This document shows positions 1 to 6,079 of a stretch of 6,769 bases of DNA, piece by piece (the stretch's first letter is position 1; each line of letters opens with the position of its first letter). The DNA comes from Atopobium sp. (GTDB lineage Bacteria > Actinomycetota > Coriobacteriia > Coriobacteriales > Atopobiaceae). The notes beneath the pieces were generated by a model, which ran no database searches, had not been told where the DNA came from, and was given only the letters and a program-made list of their open reading frames with translations. Both the position numbers and the translations under genes were made by a program. The DNA lies in NCBI GenBank assembly GCA_015258785.1, contig JABZHP010000061.1, forward strand, positions 1 through 6,769, read 5' to 3'.

Positions 1-27
1 CCAACGGGGTCGGGCTTAATAGTTTTA

Positions 28-57
28 TAAGAACCCTCAGTTTCCGGAGGGTTCTTA
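28..57 (-). terminator. terminator-like hairpin after the response regulator
   Basis: An 11-bp perfect stem pairs 28-38 with 47-57 around an 8-nt loop. It lies about 47 bases beyond the response regulator stop, which fits an intrinsic terminator for that gene. Neither strand has a clean U-tract: the minus-strand continuation is only mildly U-rich. Termination may therefore be weak. The hairpin could also serve a plus-strand gene lying to the left of the window. Confidence 0.55.
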
Positions 58-103
58 AGAGAATTTGAGTGATGTTTCTTGAAGAGCGCCAAAGCTCTAA
101 AGC

Positions 104-817
104 TTAGGACTCATGGCTAGCGTTGCCAGCCTCAAAGCGATAGCCAACACCGTGAACGGTGAACAGCCAGCGAGGATTACGAGGATCATCGCCGAGCTTT
201 GCGCGCAAGTTCTTGACATGCGAATCAATAGTGCGCTCATAGCCCTCAAAATCATAACCCAGGACCTTCTCGACAAGCTCCATACGTGTGTACACGCGGC
301 CAGGATAGCGAGCAAGGGGGGTGAGCAGCTTAAACTCTGAAGCGGTCAGGTCAACTTCCTCGTTGTTGATGAGAATCTTATGACCAGAAATATCAATAGT
401 AAGGGTGCCGTAATCAAGCACGTCAACAGCAGTATCTGGCTCAGAATACGTACGGCGGAACAGCGCGCGGACGCGTGCCACCAGCTCACGTGGCGAGAAA
501 GGCTTAACAAGATAGTCATCAGCACCAAGCTCAAGACCAATAATTCTGTCTTCCACCTCACCTTTTGCGGTAAGCATAATGATAGGCACGTTAGAGGTAT
601 CTCTAATTGCACGGCAAACGCGCTCTCCAGAAAGTTTTGGGAGCATAAGATCGAGAATCACCAGGTCAAATGCGTGCTTTTCAAACTCTTCAACTGCACT
701 TTGACCGTCGCCAACGCCCTTAACAACGTAATTTTCGCGCTCAAGATATGCTGAGACGGCGTCACGGATGACTTTCTCATCTTCGACAATCAGAATTTTC
801 TTCTCGTCGGAAGCCAT
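104..817 (-). CDS. OmpR/PhoB-family two-component response regulator
   Basis: This is a 237-residue cytoplasmic transcription factor. Residues 6-120 form a receiver domain with acidic pocket E12/D13, phospho-acceptor D56 in the LDLMLP motif, T83, and K105 in the VKPF motif. Residues 135-229 form an OmpR-type winged helix, with the recognition helix near 195-208 and the wing motif GVGYRF at 223-228. Length and domain order are standard for the family. I chose the ATG at 815-817 rather than the in-frame ATG nine codons upstream because GGGGAG lies three bases before it. Phosphorylation by a sensor kinase should switch it to DNA binding, but no kinase gene is in the window and its target is unknown. 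A 100-bp gap holding a 10-bp inverted repeat separates it from the lipoprotein gene upstream. A terminator-like hairpin follows it. Confidence 0.95.
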   Translation of the reverse strand: MASDEKKILIVEDEKVIRDAVSAYLERENYVVKGVGDGQSAVEEFEKHAFDLVILDLMLPKLSGERVCRAIRDTSNVPIIMLTAKGEVEDRIIGLELGADDYLVKPFSPRELVARVRALFRRTYSEPDTAVDVLDYGTLTIDISGHKILINNEEVDLTASEFKLLTPLARYPGRVYTRMELVEKVLGYDFEGYERTIDSHVKNLRAKLGDDPRNPRWLFTVHGVGYRFEAGNASHES

Positions 818-878
818 TGTCTCCCCTTTTCTTTTGCCCTGCATGTATGTGCGTATGGCACATTACGATTATTCATTA

Positions 879-917
879 ATTATTTGTATTCATTCTATCT
901 CTATACCTACAAATAAT
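879..917. repeat. 10-bp perfect inverted repeat upstream of the response regulator
   Basis: ATTATTTGTA at 879-888 is repeated as its exact reverse complement TACAAATAAT at 908-917, separated by 19 bases. It fills the gap between the lipoprotein stop (918-920) and the response regulator start (817). The arms are AT-rich and no U-tract follows, so a two-site operator for the response regulator promoter seems more likely than a terminator. No promoter hexamers are convincing here. Confidence 0.5.
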
Positions 918-2129
918 CTACAAAGAAAAAACACGAACTGTCACGGAAGCCGGATATCCGCTGGTAGGATCCTTAACAGTTGAGTAGGTTACAAAAGAAT
1001 CACAGTTGCCTTCTCGAGCAGGAAACTCTCCGTAATCAACGCTTCTATCCATTGAATAGAGCCAGTTTGCCGTTTGATTTTGCGGATCAACAAGCACGTA
1101 AGAGGCGCGGCTCTTAACTATGTAAAGGCTACCTTTACCTGCCGATATTGCATAAGGTTCACGCTCTATGACGTAAGGGTTTTCGCCTGAAGCAGGCAGG
1201 ATGTATGTTCCCATCTTGCCCAACAGACCGCCCGAGTCATAACTTGCTTCAACTGACACAATGAACTTATCGTCTACGCGACTTGCTGCAAAAGGTTTGA
1301 CGGATTGAGGCATAACAAGCTGGTCAACCTTGGTTTTAAGGTTGTCTCCCAGCAGATATGCTGTAACGCCATAGTAGGTGCCTTCGGAGGCGCGAACTCG
1401 AGGAGTGAGGGTAACTACGCCCTTTGAGATAGACGGTGCAGTAGCAAATCTACCTGGAGATTCAACGGCATCCGTTCCCTCAGAATCCCCCACACGCCAC
1501 ACGTAGCAGTGCGAAGATTCACGGGTTTTCTCGCCAGAAGAAGCTGGTTGGACTAGCCAAACCACCTTATCGTCTCCGCAGGCAAACGGAGCCGGATCCC
1601 AGTTTTTATCGGCCTTGTAGAGGACCTTTGCATCTCCAGTAAGCTTGCCGTCAGAAAATGGTGCGGCAAGAAGCTCCCAGTCAAAGGTTGTGGTGTCCAC
1701 CTCAACCCATGCATAAACGGAGTCGGAGCAGCGAACGTCGTAAATTACGGCGGTGGTATTGTTCATCTGAGCCGCAGGAACAACGTCAACAACCTGGCCA
1801 GACGTCAGCGAAAGAGCAGAGCCCTTTACCATTGGCGTAGCAGACGCTCCGGCCGTGGTGACGGGAATCCAATTTCCATCGGCTGGATGCAACACGCTTC
1901 CCAAAGGAAGATTCCAGGTCTGGCTAGGTTGGGCAGAATACTCCGTCGAGCTATAGGAGTCCAGCACATTTGTGCCAGAAGACTCGTCAAGTACCAGCGG
2001 TTTTCCTGCATCTCCCGAGCCTTCTTGATGAGAGCAGCCAGCCGCGATGCTAATTGCGCCCGCAACTACGACACCAGCCGCTCCCGTCTTAAAGAAGTTT
2101 CGACGAGAAATGTTCCCAAACAGTGACAC
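918..2129 (-). CDS. Tat-exported lipoprotein, probably beta-propeller-like, function unknown
   Basis: This is a 403-residue protein. The N-terminus carries a twin-arginine motif, S-R-R-N-F-F-K at residues 8-14, then a hydrophobic stretch at 17-30 ending in A-A-G-C. C32 is the likely lipidated cysteine. It should therefore be folded in the cytoplasm, exported by Tat and anchored outside the membrane. The mature part begins with a Ser/Gly-rich linker and continues as beta-rich sequence with loosely repeated units around residues 134-141, 184-191 and 208-213 (Cys, acidic or polar residues, then V-x-W), suggestive of a propeller. I do not recognise a catalytic motif or a named family. The start is a GTG at 2127-2129, three bases after the purB TAA and in the same frame. 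There is only a weak GGA upstream, so translation probably depends on ribosomes finishing purB. TAG stop. Confidence 0.88.
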   Translation of the reverse strand: MSLFGNISRRNFFKTGAAGVVVAGAISIAAGCSHQEGSGDAGKPLVLDESSGTNVLDSYSSTEYSAQPSQTWNLPLGSVLHPADGNWIPVTTAGASATPMVKGSALSLTSGQVVDVVPAAQMNNTTAVIYDVRCSDSVYAWVEVDTTTFDWELLAAPFSDGKLTGDAKVLYKADKNWDPAPFACGDDKVVWLVQPASSGEKTRESSHCYVWRVGDSEGTDAVESPGRFATAPSISKGVVTLTPRVRASEGTYYGVTAYLLGDNLKTKVDQLVMPQSVKPFAASRVDDKFIVSVEASYDSGGLLGKMGTYILPASGENPYVIEREPYAISAGKGSLYIVKSRASYVLVDPQNQTANWLYSMDRSVDYGEFPAREGNCDSFVTYSTVKDPTSGYPASVTVRVFSL

Positions 2130-2132
2130 GAT

Positions 2133-3479
2133 TTAGTCCAATTCAAGATGCTCAAGACGGTCAAACAAAACGTTTGAACGGGTAAGGAATGCGCGAGGAT
2201 CAAAGATTTTCTCAAGCTCCTCATGGCTCAGCGTACAGGCTGGGTCTGCCTCAAGAAGCTCCTGGTAGGATGGTCCTTCCTTGCACTGCTGAATATCTGC
2301 CCAAACCTTCATAGCATTGGACTGGACAATCTTGTATGCCTCTTCACGAGTAATACCAGTGTTGACCAGGGCAAGAAGAACCTTTGACGAGAAGAGCATG
2401 CCACGGGTCTTATTGAGGTTGGCCATCATCTGCTCTGGATACAGGACCATGCCATCAAGCAGGAACTCAAGCTTTGACAGCATGTGGTCAAGAGCAATAA
2501 AGCTGTCTGCCTGGGCAACGCGCTCAGCGGAAGAGTGGCTGATATCACGCTCGTGCCAAAGAGCAACGTTATCAAAAGCAACCTGTGCATTGGCCTTAAC
2601 TACGCGGGACAAACCACAGATCTTCTCGGCAGTAATGGGGTTGCGCTTGTGAGGCATAGCGGAAGAGCCCTTCTGGCCCTTGCGGAATGGCTCCTCAGCC
2701 TCGAGGGTATCGGTCTTCTGCAGCGCACGCATCTCAGTTGCAATACGCTCGCAGGTAGCGGCAACGGTTGCCAGAACACCAGCAAGGTAAGCGTGGTGGT
2801 CGCGAGAAATTACCTGGGTTGAAAGTGGATCGTGGACAAGACCGAGTTTCTCGCAAACGTACTCCTCAACAAAAGGATCAATGGAAGAGTAAGTTCCAAC
2901 AGCACCAGAAATAGCACCATACGCGACGTTTTTACGAGCGTCCTTCAAGCGGTCAAGGTCGCGCTTAAACTCCCAGGCCCAGCTACCAAATTTCATGCCA
3001 AAGGTCATAGGCTCAGCATGAATGCCGTGAGTGCGGCCGACGCACAGAGTGTCACGCTCCTCAAAAGCACGACGCTTGCAGATAGCAGCGCAACGACGAA
3101 CTGCAGCAATGAGCAAATCACATGCCTGGGTGAGCTGATAGCAAAGGGCGGTATCGCCTAGGTCTGTTGAGGTCATACCGTAGTGAACCCAGCGACTTGG
3201 CTTGAGCTCACCCTCTGGAACCTTGGCATCGATGTAGGAGCCCATATTGGTCAGGAAGGCAATGACGTCGTGGTTGGTAACGGCCTCAATCTCGTCTACC
3301 TCAGCGCGATTAAACGCAGCGTGCTCACGAATCCAAGCTGCCTCTTCGCGAGAAATGCCAATAACACCAAGCTCAGCCTGTGCTTCGCACGCAAGGACTT
3401 CAATCTCCTGCCAAACGGCGTACTTGTTCTCCAAAGAAAAGATGTGGCCCATTTCTTTGCCGGTGTAGCGATCTACCAC
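2133..3479 (-). CDS. purB: adenylosuccinate lyase
   Basis: This 448-residue cytoplasmic enzyme cleaves fumarate from SAICAR and from adenylosuccinate, serving both de novo purine synthesis and the IMP-to-AMP step. The fumarase/aspartase superfamily signature G-S-S-A-M-P-H-K-R-N-P is at 271-281 and holds the catalytic loop serine (272/273). GRTHGIHAEP at 148-157 carries the general-acid histidine (H151 by family comparison). TNHDV near 68-72 gives a further active-site histidine. H-Y-G-M-T-S-T-D at 99-106 is the usual substrate-binding segment. Length is typical of the bacterial form and nothing is missing. The start is a GTG (3477-3479) with AAGGAG seven bases upstream at 3487-3492. It is followed three bases after its stop by the Tat lipoprotein gene. 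Its leader begins directly at the tRNA-Lys terminator, so a dedicated promoter is not evident. Confidence 0.97.
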   Translation of the reverse strand: MVDRYTGKEMGHIFSLENKYAVWQEIEVLACEAQAELGVIGISREEAAWIREHAAFNRAEVDEIEAVTNHDVIAFLTNMGSYIDAKVPEGELKPSRWVHYGMTSTDLGDTALCYQLTQACDLLIAAVRRCAAICKRRAFEERDTLCVGRTHGIHAEPMTFGMKFGSWAWEFKRDLDRLKDARKNVAYGAISGAVGTYSSIDPFVEEYVCEKLGLVHDPLSTQVISRDHHAYLAGVLATVAATCERIATEMRALQKTDTLEAEEPFRKGQKGSSAMPHKRNPITAEKICGLSRVVKANAQVAFDNVALWHERDISHSSAERVAQADSFIALDHMLSKLEFLLDGMVLYPEQMMANLNKTRGMLFSSKVLLALVNTGITREEAYKIVQSNAMKVWADIQQCKEGPSYQELLEADPACTLSHEELEKIFDPRAFLTRSNVLFDRLEHLELD

Positions 3480-3500
3480 GATGAGACTCCTTCTGCTCGT

Positions 3501-3539
3501 AAAAGAAAAGGTCGAGTACCACTATGGTACCCGACCTTT
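3501..3539 (-). terminator. intrinsic terminator between tRNA-Lys and purB
   Basis: An 8-bp outer stem (3507-3514 with 3532-3539), one A/C mismatch and a 5-bp inner stem (3516-3520 with 3526-3530) enclose a 5-nt loop. On the minus strand it is followed by TCTTTT. It should end the tRNA-Lys transcript. Because purB's ribosome binding site is only about 15 bases further on, partial read-through or regulated attenuation into purB is plausible. Confidence 0.82.
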
Positions 3540-3547
3540 GAATTACC

Positions 3548-3623
3548 TGGTGGGCCGTTAGGGGTTCGAACCCTAGACCTTGGGATTAAAAGTCCCCTGC
3601 TCTACCAACTGAGCTAACGGCCC
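3548..3623 (-). tRNA. tRNA-Lys, anticodon UUU
   Basis: All cloverleaf parts can be read on the minus strand. The acceptor is GGGCCGT/ACGGCCC, the D arm GCTC...GAGC, and the T arm TAGGG-TTCGAAC-CCCTA. The anticodon loop is CTTTTAA, giving UUU (lysine). The first anticodon-stem pair (27-43) is a G/A mismatch, which is tolerable. The discriminator base is A, and CCA is encoded (3548-3550). The gene lies 48 bases after the aminopeptidase stop and just before the terminator at 3501-3539. Confidence 0.97.
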
Positions 3624-3639
3624 ATTATCGGGCGTGGCA

Positions 3640-3668
3640 ATTTTACCACGCAACTAGGATAGTGTAGC
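3640..3668 (-). promoter_or_regulatory. probable tRNA-Lys promoter
   Basis: On the minus strand GCTACA (3663-3668, 3 of 6 to TTGACA) is followed after 17 bases by TAAAAT (3640-3645, 5 of 6 to TATAAT). This puts a start about ten bases before the mature tRNA. The -10 lies in the loop of a 6-bp inverted repeat, GCGTGG/CCACGC at 3632-3637 and 3646-3651. That repeat may also act as a weak end signal for the aminopeptidase gene. Confidence 0.5.
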
Positions 3669-3671
3669 AGT

Positions 3672-4949
3672 TTACTCCCATGCCCATTGTCCATTTACGA
3701 AAATTGGTGTTTCTTTTCCATCGGCAGAAATTCCCCAAATGTTCAAATCGTCTGCACCAATCATAAAATCAACGTGTGTAGTGCTCTGATTAACACCGTG
3801 GGCCAAGAGCTCATCTGGGCTCATCTCAAGGCCGCCCTTCAGGCACTCTGGGAAGCCCATTCCAAGTGCTAAATGGCAGCTAGCATTCTCGTCATACAGG
3901 GTATCGTAGAACAGAATGCCGCTCTGGCGAATAGGCGTGTTCTTAGAGATTAAAGCGCATTCTCCCAGGTACTTACCGCCCTTTTGAGAAACAATAGAAG
4001 TCAGAACGTCTTTGCCCTGCTCAGCGCCGTAGTCAACAACCTCGCCGTCTTTGAAGGTAAACCAGAAATTTTTAACAATCTGGCCGGCATGAATCAGAGG
4101 CAACGCAGAGTGAACAGTGCCGTTTACCTTGCGATAGTTTGGCGTGGTAAAGACTTCCTCAGTAGGAATGTTAGGGAAGAACAACGTTCCATCCTGAGTC
4201 TTTCCAGCGCCGCCCTCCCAAAGATGCCCTGGGTTCATACCAATAGTCAGATCAGTTCCATTTGAAGATTCATAGCGAAGCTCTTCAAACTGGTGAGAAT
4301 TCATGAAGCGCTTGGTCTTCTCAAATGTTGCATTGTGGGTCTCCCAAGCACTCTGAGGGTCTTCTCCGCTTGCATGAGCAACGTCCAAAATTGCAATCCA
4401 AAGCCTGTAGATTGCCTCAGCCTCAGAAAGCTCTGGGAAAATTACCTTTGCCCATTCAGCTGCAGGAACACCAGCAATACACCAAACGTTTTTACCAAAG
4501 TCCATACCGTTTCTAAAGACATCACACTCTAAGTTTCTTGCGCGAGAAACAGCAGCTGGCTTTTCTGGATCAATTCCCTTTAGACCATTTGGGTCATCAG
4601 ACGAGAGGAACAAAAATGCTGCACCCTGCTCTGCAAGGGAGTTAAGCTGTTCAATCTTCCAGCTTGGTGTCTTAGAGAGACGCGCCAGGTCAACGTTTTC
4701 GTACATAATTCTTGAGGACTCTTGATCGCCCCAAATAACTGTGACAAATTCTGCGCCAGCCGCATAAGCTGCTCGCTGAACCCTACGGGCAAAATCAGCA
4801 ATCTCAATTGAAGCGTTAATTACCAGCTGACTTCCCTCAGAAATTGCGCATCCCTTCTTAACAAGAAGCTCTGCGTATTTATCAATCTGATCAGACAGCG
4901 CATCGAGGGCAATCTTTACCTCTTGATCTGTCATAGGAATTTGTGCCAT
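3672..4949 (-). CDS. M29-family metallo-aminopeptidase (AmpS/PepS/AmpT type)
   Basis: This 425-residue cytoplasmic peptidase removes N-terminal amino acids from peptides and needs two divalent metal ions. The C-terminal half shows the M29 metal-ligand motifs in order: P-T-E-E-V-F-T around E264/E265, Y-L-G-E around E330, C-H-L-A-L-G with H359, and T-H-V-D-F-M-I-G with H392 and D394. The F-F-P-N-I-P segment before E264 is also typical. Length is normal for the family. I chose the ATG at 4947-4949 because GAAGGGA lies five bases upstream; an in-frame ATG six codons earlier has no such site. No signal peptide is present. It appears to be transcribed alone, between the tRNA-Gly terminator and tRNA-Lys. 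Substrate preference cannot be told from sequence. Confidence 0.94.
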   Translation of the reverse strand: MAQIPMTDQEVKIALDALSDQIDKYAELLVKKGCAISEGSQLVINASIEIADFARRVQRAAYAAGAEFVTVIWGDQESSRIMYENVDLARLSKTPSWKIEQLNSLAEQGAAFLFLSSDDPNGLKGIDPEKPAAVSRARNLECDVFRNGMDFGKNVWCIAGVPAAEWAKVIFPELSEAEAIYRLWIAILDVAHASGEDPQSAWETHNATFEKTKRFMNSHQFEELRYESSNGTDLTIGMNPGHLWEGGAGKTQDGTLFFPNIPTEEVFTTPNYRKVNGTVHSALPLIHAGQIVKNFWFTFKDGEVVDYGAEQGKDVLTSIVSQKGGKYLGECALISKNTPIRQSGILFYDTLYDENASCHLALGMGFPECLKGGLEMSPDELLAHGVNQSTTHVDFMIGADDLNIWGISADGKETPIFVNGQWAWE

Positions 4950-5083
4950 GTTGTTCCCTTCAACCATCGATCCGCGTAATTCGAGTACTTAAGCACGCTC
5001 TATCAAAGATATATCCAAAATATTTCCGCTCAACTTCTACCCGAACAACCTTCTTCACAACGCCAAATTTCAATCTTGTCCAT

Positions 5084-5106
5084 AAAAAGAGCCCCGAAGG
5101 GCTCTT
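5084..5106 (-). terminator. intrinsic terminator of tRNA-Gly, UUCG tetraloop
   Basis: On the minus strand an 8-bp stem (5087-5094 with 5099-5106) closes a C(UUCG)G tetraloop, an exceptionally stable loop, and runs directly into a U-tract (5084-5088). It lies ten bases past the tRNA-Gly CCA end, so the tRNA is its own transcription unit and the downstream aminopeptidase needs its own promoter in 4962-5080. Confidence 0.92.
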
Positions 5107-5115
5107 GTATGTCTT

Positions 5116-5190
5116 TGGAGCGGGCAACGGGATTCGAACCCGCGGATGATGGCTTGGGAAGCCATTGCCTTACCACTTGGCGATACCCGC
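5116..5190 (-). tRNA. tRNA-Gly, anticodon CCC
   Basis: On the minus strand the acceptor is GCGGGTA paired with TGCCCGC (one U-G wobble). The anticodon stem ATGGC/GCCAT is a perfect 5 bp around the 7-base loop TTCCCAA, which places CCC at positions 34-36. The T arm is CGGG-TTCGAAT-CCCG. The discriminator base is U and CCA is encoded (5116-5118). The CCC anticodon reads GGG codons, so this is a minor glycine isoacceptor. A promoter lies immediately upstream and a UUCG terminator downstream. Confidence 0.96.
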
Positions 5191-5200
5191 AATTGTGTAG

Positions 5201-5229
5201 ATTTTATCACAGTATTTTTTTCCTTTTAA
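5201..5229 (-). promoter_or_regulatory. probable tRNA-Gly promoter with extended -10
   Basis: On the minus strand TTAAAA (5224-5229, 4 of 6 to TTGACA) is separated by 17 bases from TAAAAT (5201-5206, 5 of 6), which is preceded by TG plus one base, an extended -10. The predicted start falls a few bases before the tRNA 5' end at 5190. The -10 hexamer is identical to that proposed for tRNA-Lys. Confidence 0.62.
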
Positions 5230-5281
5230 TCGCTTGCTTGGCAACTAGATAAAAGTTTGATGAGTTGTTTTCTACCTAGCT

Positions 5282-5607
5282 GCGCATATACAACAAATAT
5301 GCGCCTACACAAATTTTCTCCGTCAGAAACTGGACAGGCGCTGGTCAGAATAGGCGCAAAGTCACTCTTTAGCATGCTCTCCAACGAAAGGAGCGCTATG
5401 CAAAAGTACTTCTGGCGAGAAACCCCCGCACACCACTATCCCACCTCTTATAGGCGCCTGCTCTCCACCCGACAACTCCGCCTTCCTCGGGCAAAGCTGC
5501 TTGGCGGAGACCCCGTCATGCCAAGCAGCTTCCCTTCTGTAGGACATGCGGGTCTGCGGGCACGTCTAGCAGACAGGTTTTCTCGCAAACCTGAGGCCCC
5601 TCCATAA
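5282..5607 (+). ncRNA. candidate structured RNA or structured leader, family not recognised
   Basis: No confident gene lies between tRNA-Gly and perR. The stretch is richer in GC than its surroundings and packed with inverted repeats: 5282-5289/5297-5304 (8 bp perfect), 5372-5382/5390-5401 (imperfect, 10 pairs), 5468-5472/5487-5491 (5 bp), 5494-5505/5520-5531 (12 bp perfect), 5552-5557/5569-5574 (6 bp) and 5574-5580/5587-5593 (7 bp). Longer-range pairing is also possible: 5415-5424 with 5576-5586 (one bulge) and 5425-5434 with 5551-5560 (one mismatch), giving a rod. A plus-strand promoter could be TTGTTT-16-TATACA at 5265-5292. I looked for and did not find the conserved cores of RNase P RNA, tmRNA, SRP RNA or common riboswitches. 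Strand and function are uncertain, and no plus-strand U-tract terminator is evident. Confidence 0.33.
5398..5607 (+). CDS. possible small arginine-rich protein, 69 aa
   Basis: An open frame begins at an ATG with AAGGAG four bases upstream (5388-5393) and ends at a TAA (5605-5607) shortly before the perR terminator. The predicted 69-residue product is very basic and rich in Arg, Pro and Leu, with no signal peptide, membrane segment or motif I recognise. The same frame stays open back to 5257, but the earlier ATGs have no ribosome binding site. Against coding: the composition is what one gets by translating GC-rich structured RNA, and codon choice (CGA, CGG, AGG) differs from the neighbours. 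The ribosome binding site and ATG lie inside the 3' arm of the 5372-5401 hairpin, so any translation would be masked until that hairpin opens. I regard it as a weak alternative to a structured RNA. Confidence 0.2.
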   Translation: MQKYFWRETPAHHYPTSYRRLLSTRQLRLPRAKLLGGDPVMPSSFPSVGHAGLRARLADRFSRKPEAPP

Positions 5608-5633
5608 AGAAAAAGACCGGTGAAGCACCGGTC
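5608..5633 (-). terminator. intrinsic terminator of perR
   Basis: A perfect 8-bp GC-rich stem (5615-5622 with 5626-5633) closes a 3-nt loop. On the minus strand it is followed directly by TTTTTCTTT (5606-5614). It lies 28 bases past the perR stop, so perR is transcribed alone. Confidence 0.9.
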
Positions 5634-5661
5634 CTAAAGAAAGCTGTTTTGTTGCAACACA

Positions 5662-6063
5662 TTAGTTAACGCTGTGATGGAGCGCTGGGTTCTTAGCTAG
5701 GCACTCGTTACAAATACCCGTAAAGCACAGAGCGTAAGAGTCAATCTCGCCGCAAGAATCCTTGGTGAGGCTGGTAAGGTCCCTTAGAACTGGTCCATCA
5801 ACATCAAAGACACGGCCACACTCATGACACTGGAAGTGTGCATGCTCGGTTGTAGTTGGATCAAAACGAGAGATATTATCGCCGGTATTAACAACCTGGA
5901 GCTCGCCTGCGTCAACAAGCTGCATAAGGTTACGGTAAACAGTTCCAAGAGAGATGTTTGGTAACTCCTCTCTTACTGCTGCATACACACTATCTGCTGT
6001 TGGATGGTCATGGCGACCTTCCATATAAGTACGAATTGCCTCACGTTGCTTGCTGTAACGCAC
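5662..6063 (-). CDS. perR: Fur-family transcriptional repressor, PerR type
   Basis: This is a 133-residue metal-dependent repressor. The winged helix spans about 3-65, with the recognition helix in N-I-S-L-G-T-V-Y-R-N-L at 36-46. The regulatory metal ligands of PerR all have counterparts: H20 (in HPTAD), D68 (in SRFD), H74, H76 and D87. The structural zinc site is C79-x-x-C82 plus C118-x-x-C121. The ligand pattern matches Bacillus PerR, where iron-catalysed oxidation of the histidines releases DNA, but Fur or Zur function cannot be excluded. The start is a GTG (6061-6063) with GAGG five bases upstream. An in-frame stop eight codons further up rules out a longer form. The protein therefore begins about 15 residues later than typical PerR and lacks most of the first helix. 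Operator-like repeats at 6080-6101 suggest autoregulation. It is divergent from the adhesin gene. Confidence 0.9.
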   Translation of the reverse strand: MRYSKQREAIRTYMEGRHDHPTADSVYAAVREELPNISLGTVYRNLMQLVDAGELQVVNTGDNISRFDPTTTEHAHFQCHECGRVFDVDGPVLRDLTSLTKDSCGEIDSYALCFTGICNECLAKNPALHHSVN

Positions 6064-6079
6064 GATAACCTCATTAATT

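Noticed and set aside
1..27. Tail of a plus-strand gene ending at TAA 17-19
   Set aside because: Only a few codons are visible. They fit the frame and the following hairpin, but nothing else supports coding or orientation.
818..844. Upstream start for the response regulator giving nine extra residues
   Set aside because: The extra residues encode the purine-rich ribosome binding site of the downstream ATG and no ribosome binding site precedes the earlier ATG.
3507..3539. T-box-like GTGGTAC segment in front of purB
   Set aside because: The bases are fully explained by the symmetrical terminator stem. The specifier stem and the full antiterminator sequence are absent, and the upstream space is occupied by tRNA-Lys.
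3183..3617. 144-codon plus-strand open frame
   Set aside because: It runs across the 5' end of purB, a terminator and tRNA-Lys on the opposite strand, so it is a by-product of real genes.
5257..5607. 116-codon plus-strand open frame starting at 5257
   Set aside because: No ribosome binding site at 5257 or at the next two ATGs, and the composition is unlike a normal protein. Only the 69-codon part from 5398 has a plausible start, and it is listed at low confidence.
5282..5607. RNase P RNA, tmRNA, SRP RNA or a riboswitch
   Set aside because: The GAGGAAAGTCC core of RNase P, a tag frame ending ALAA with a tRNA-like end, the GGAAG/AGCAG SRP motif and the usual riboswitch cores were not found on either strand.
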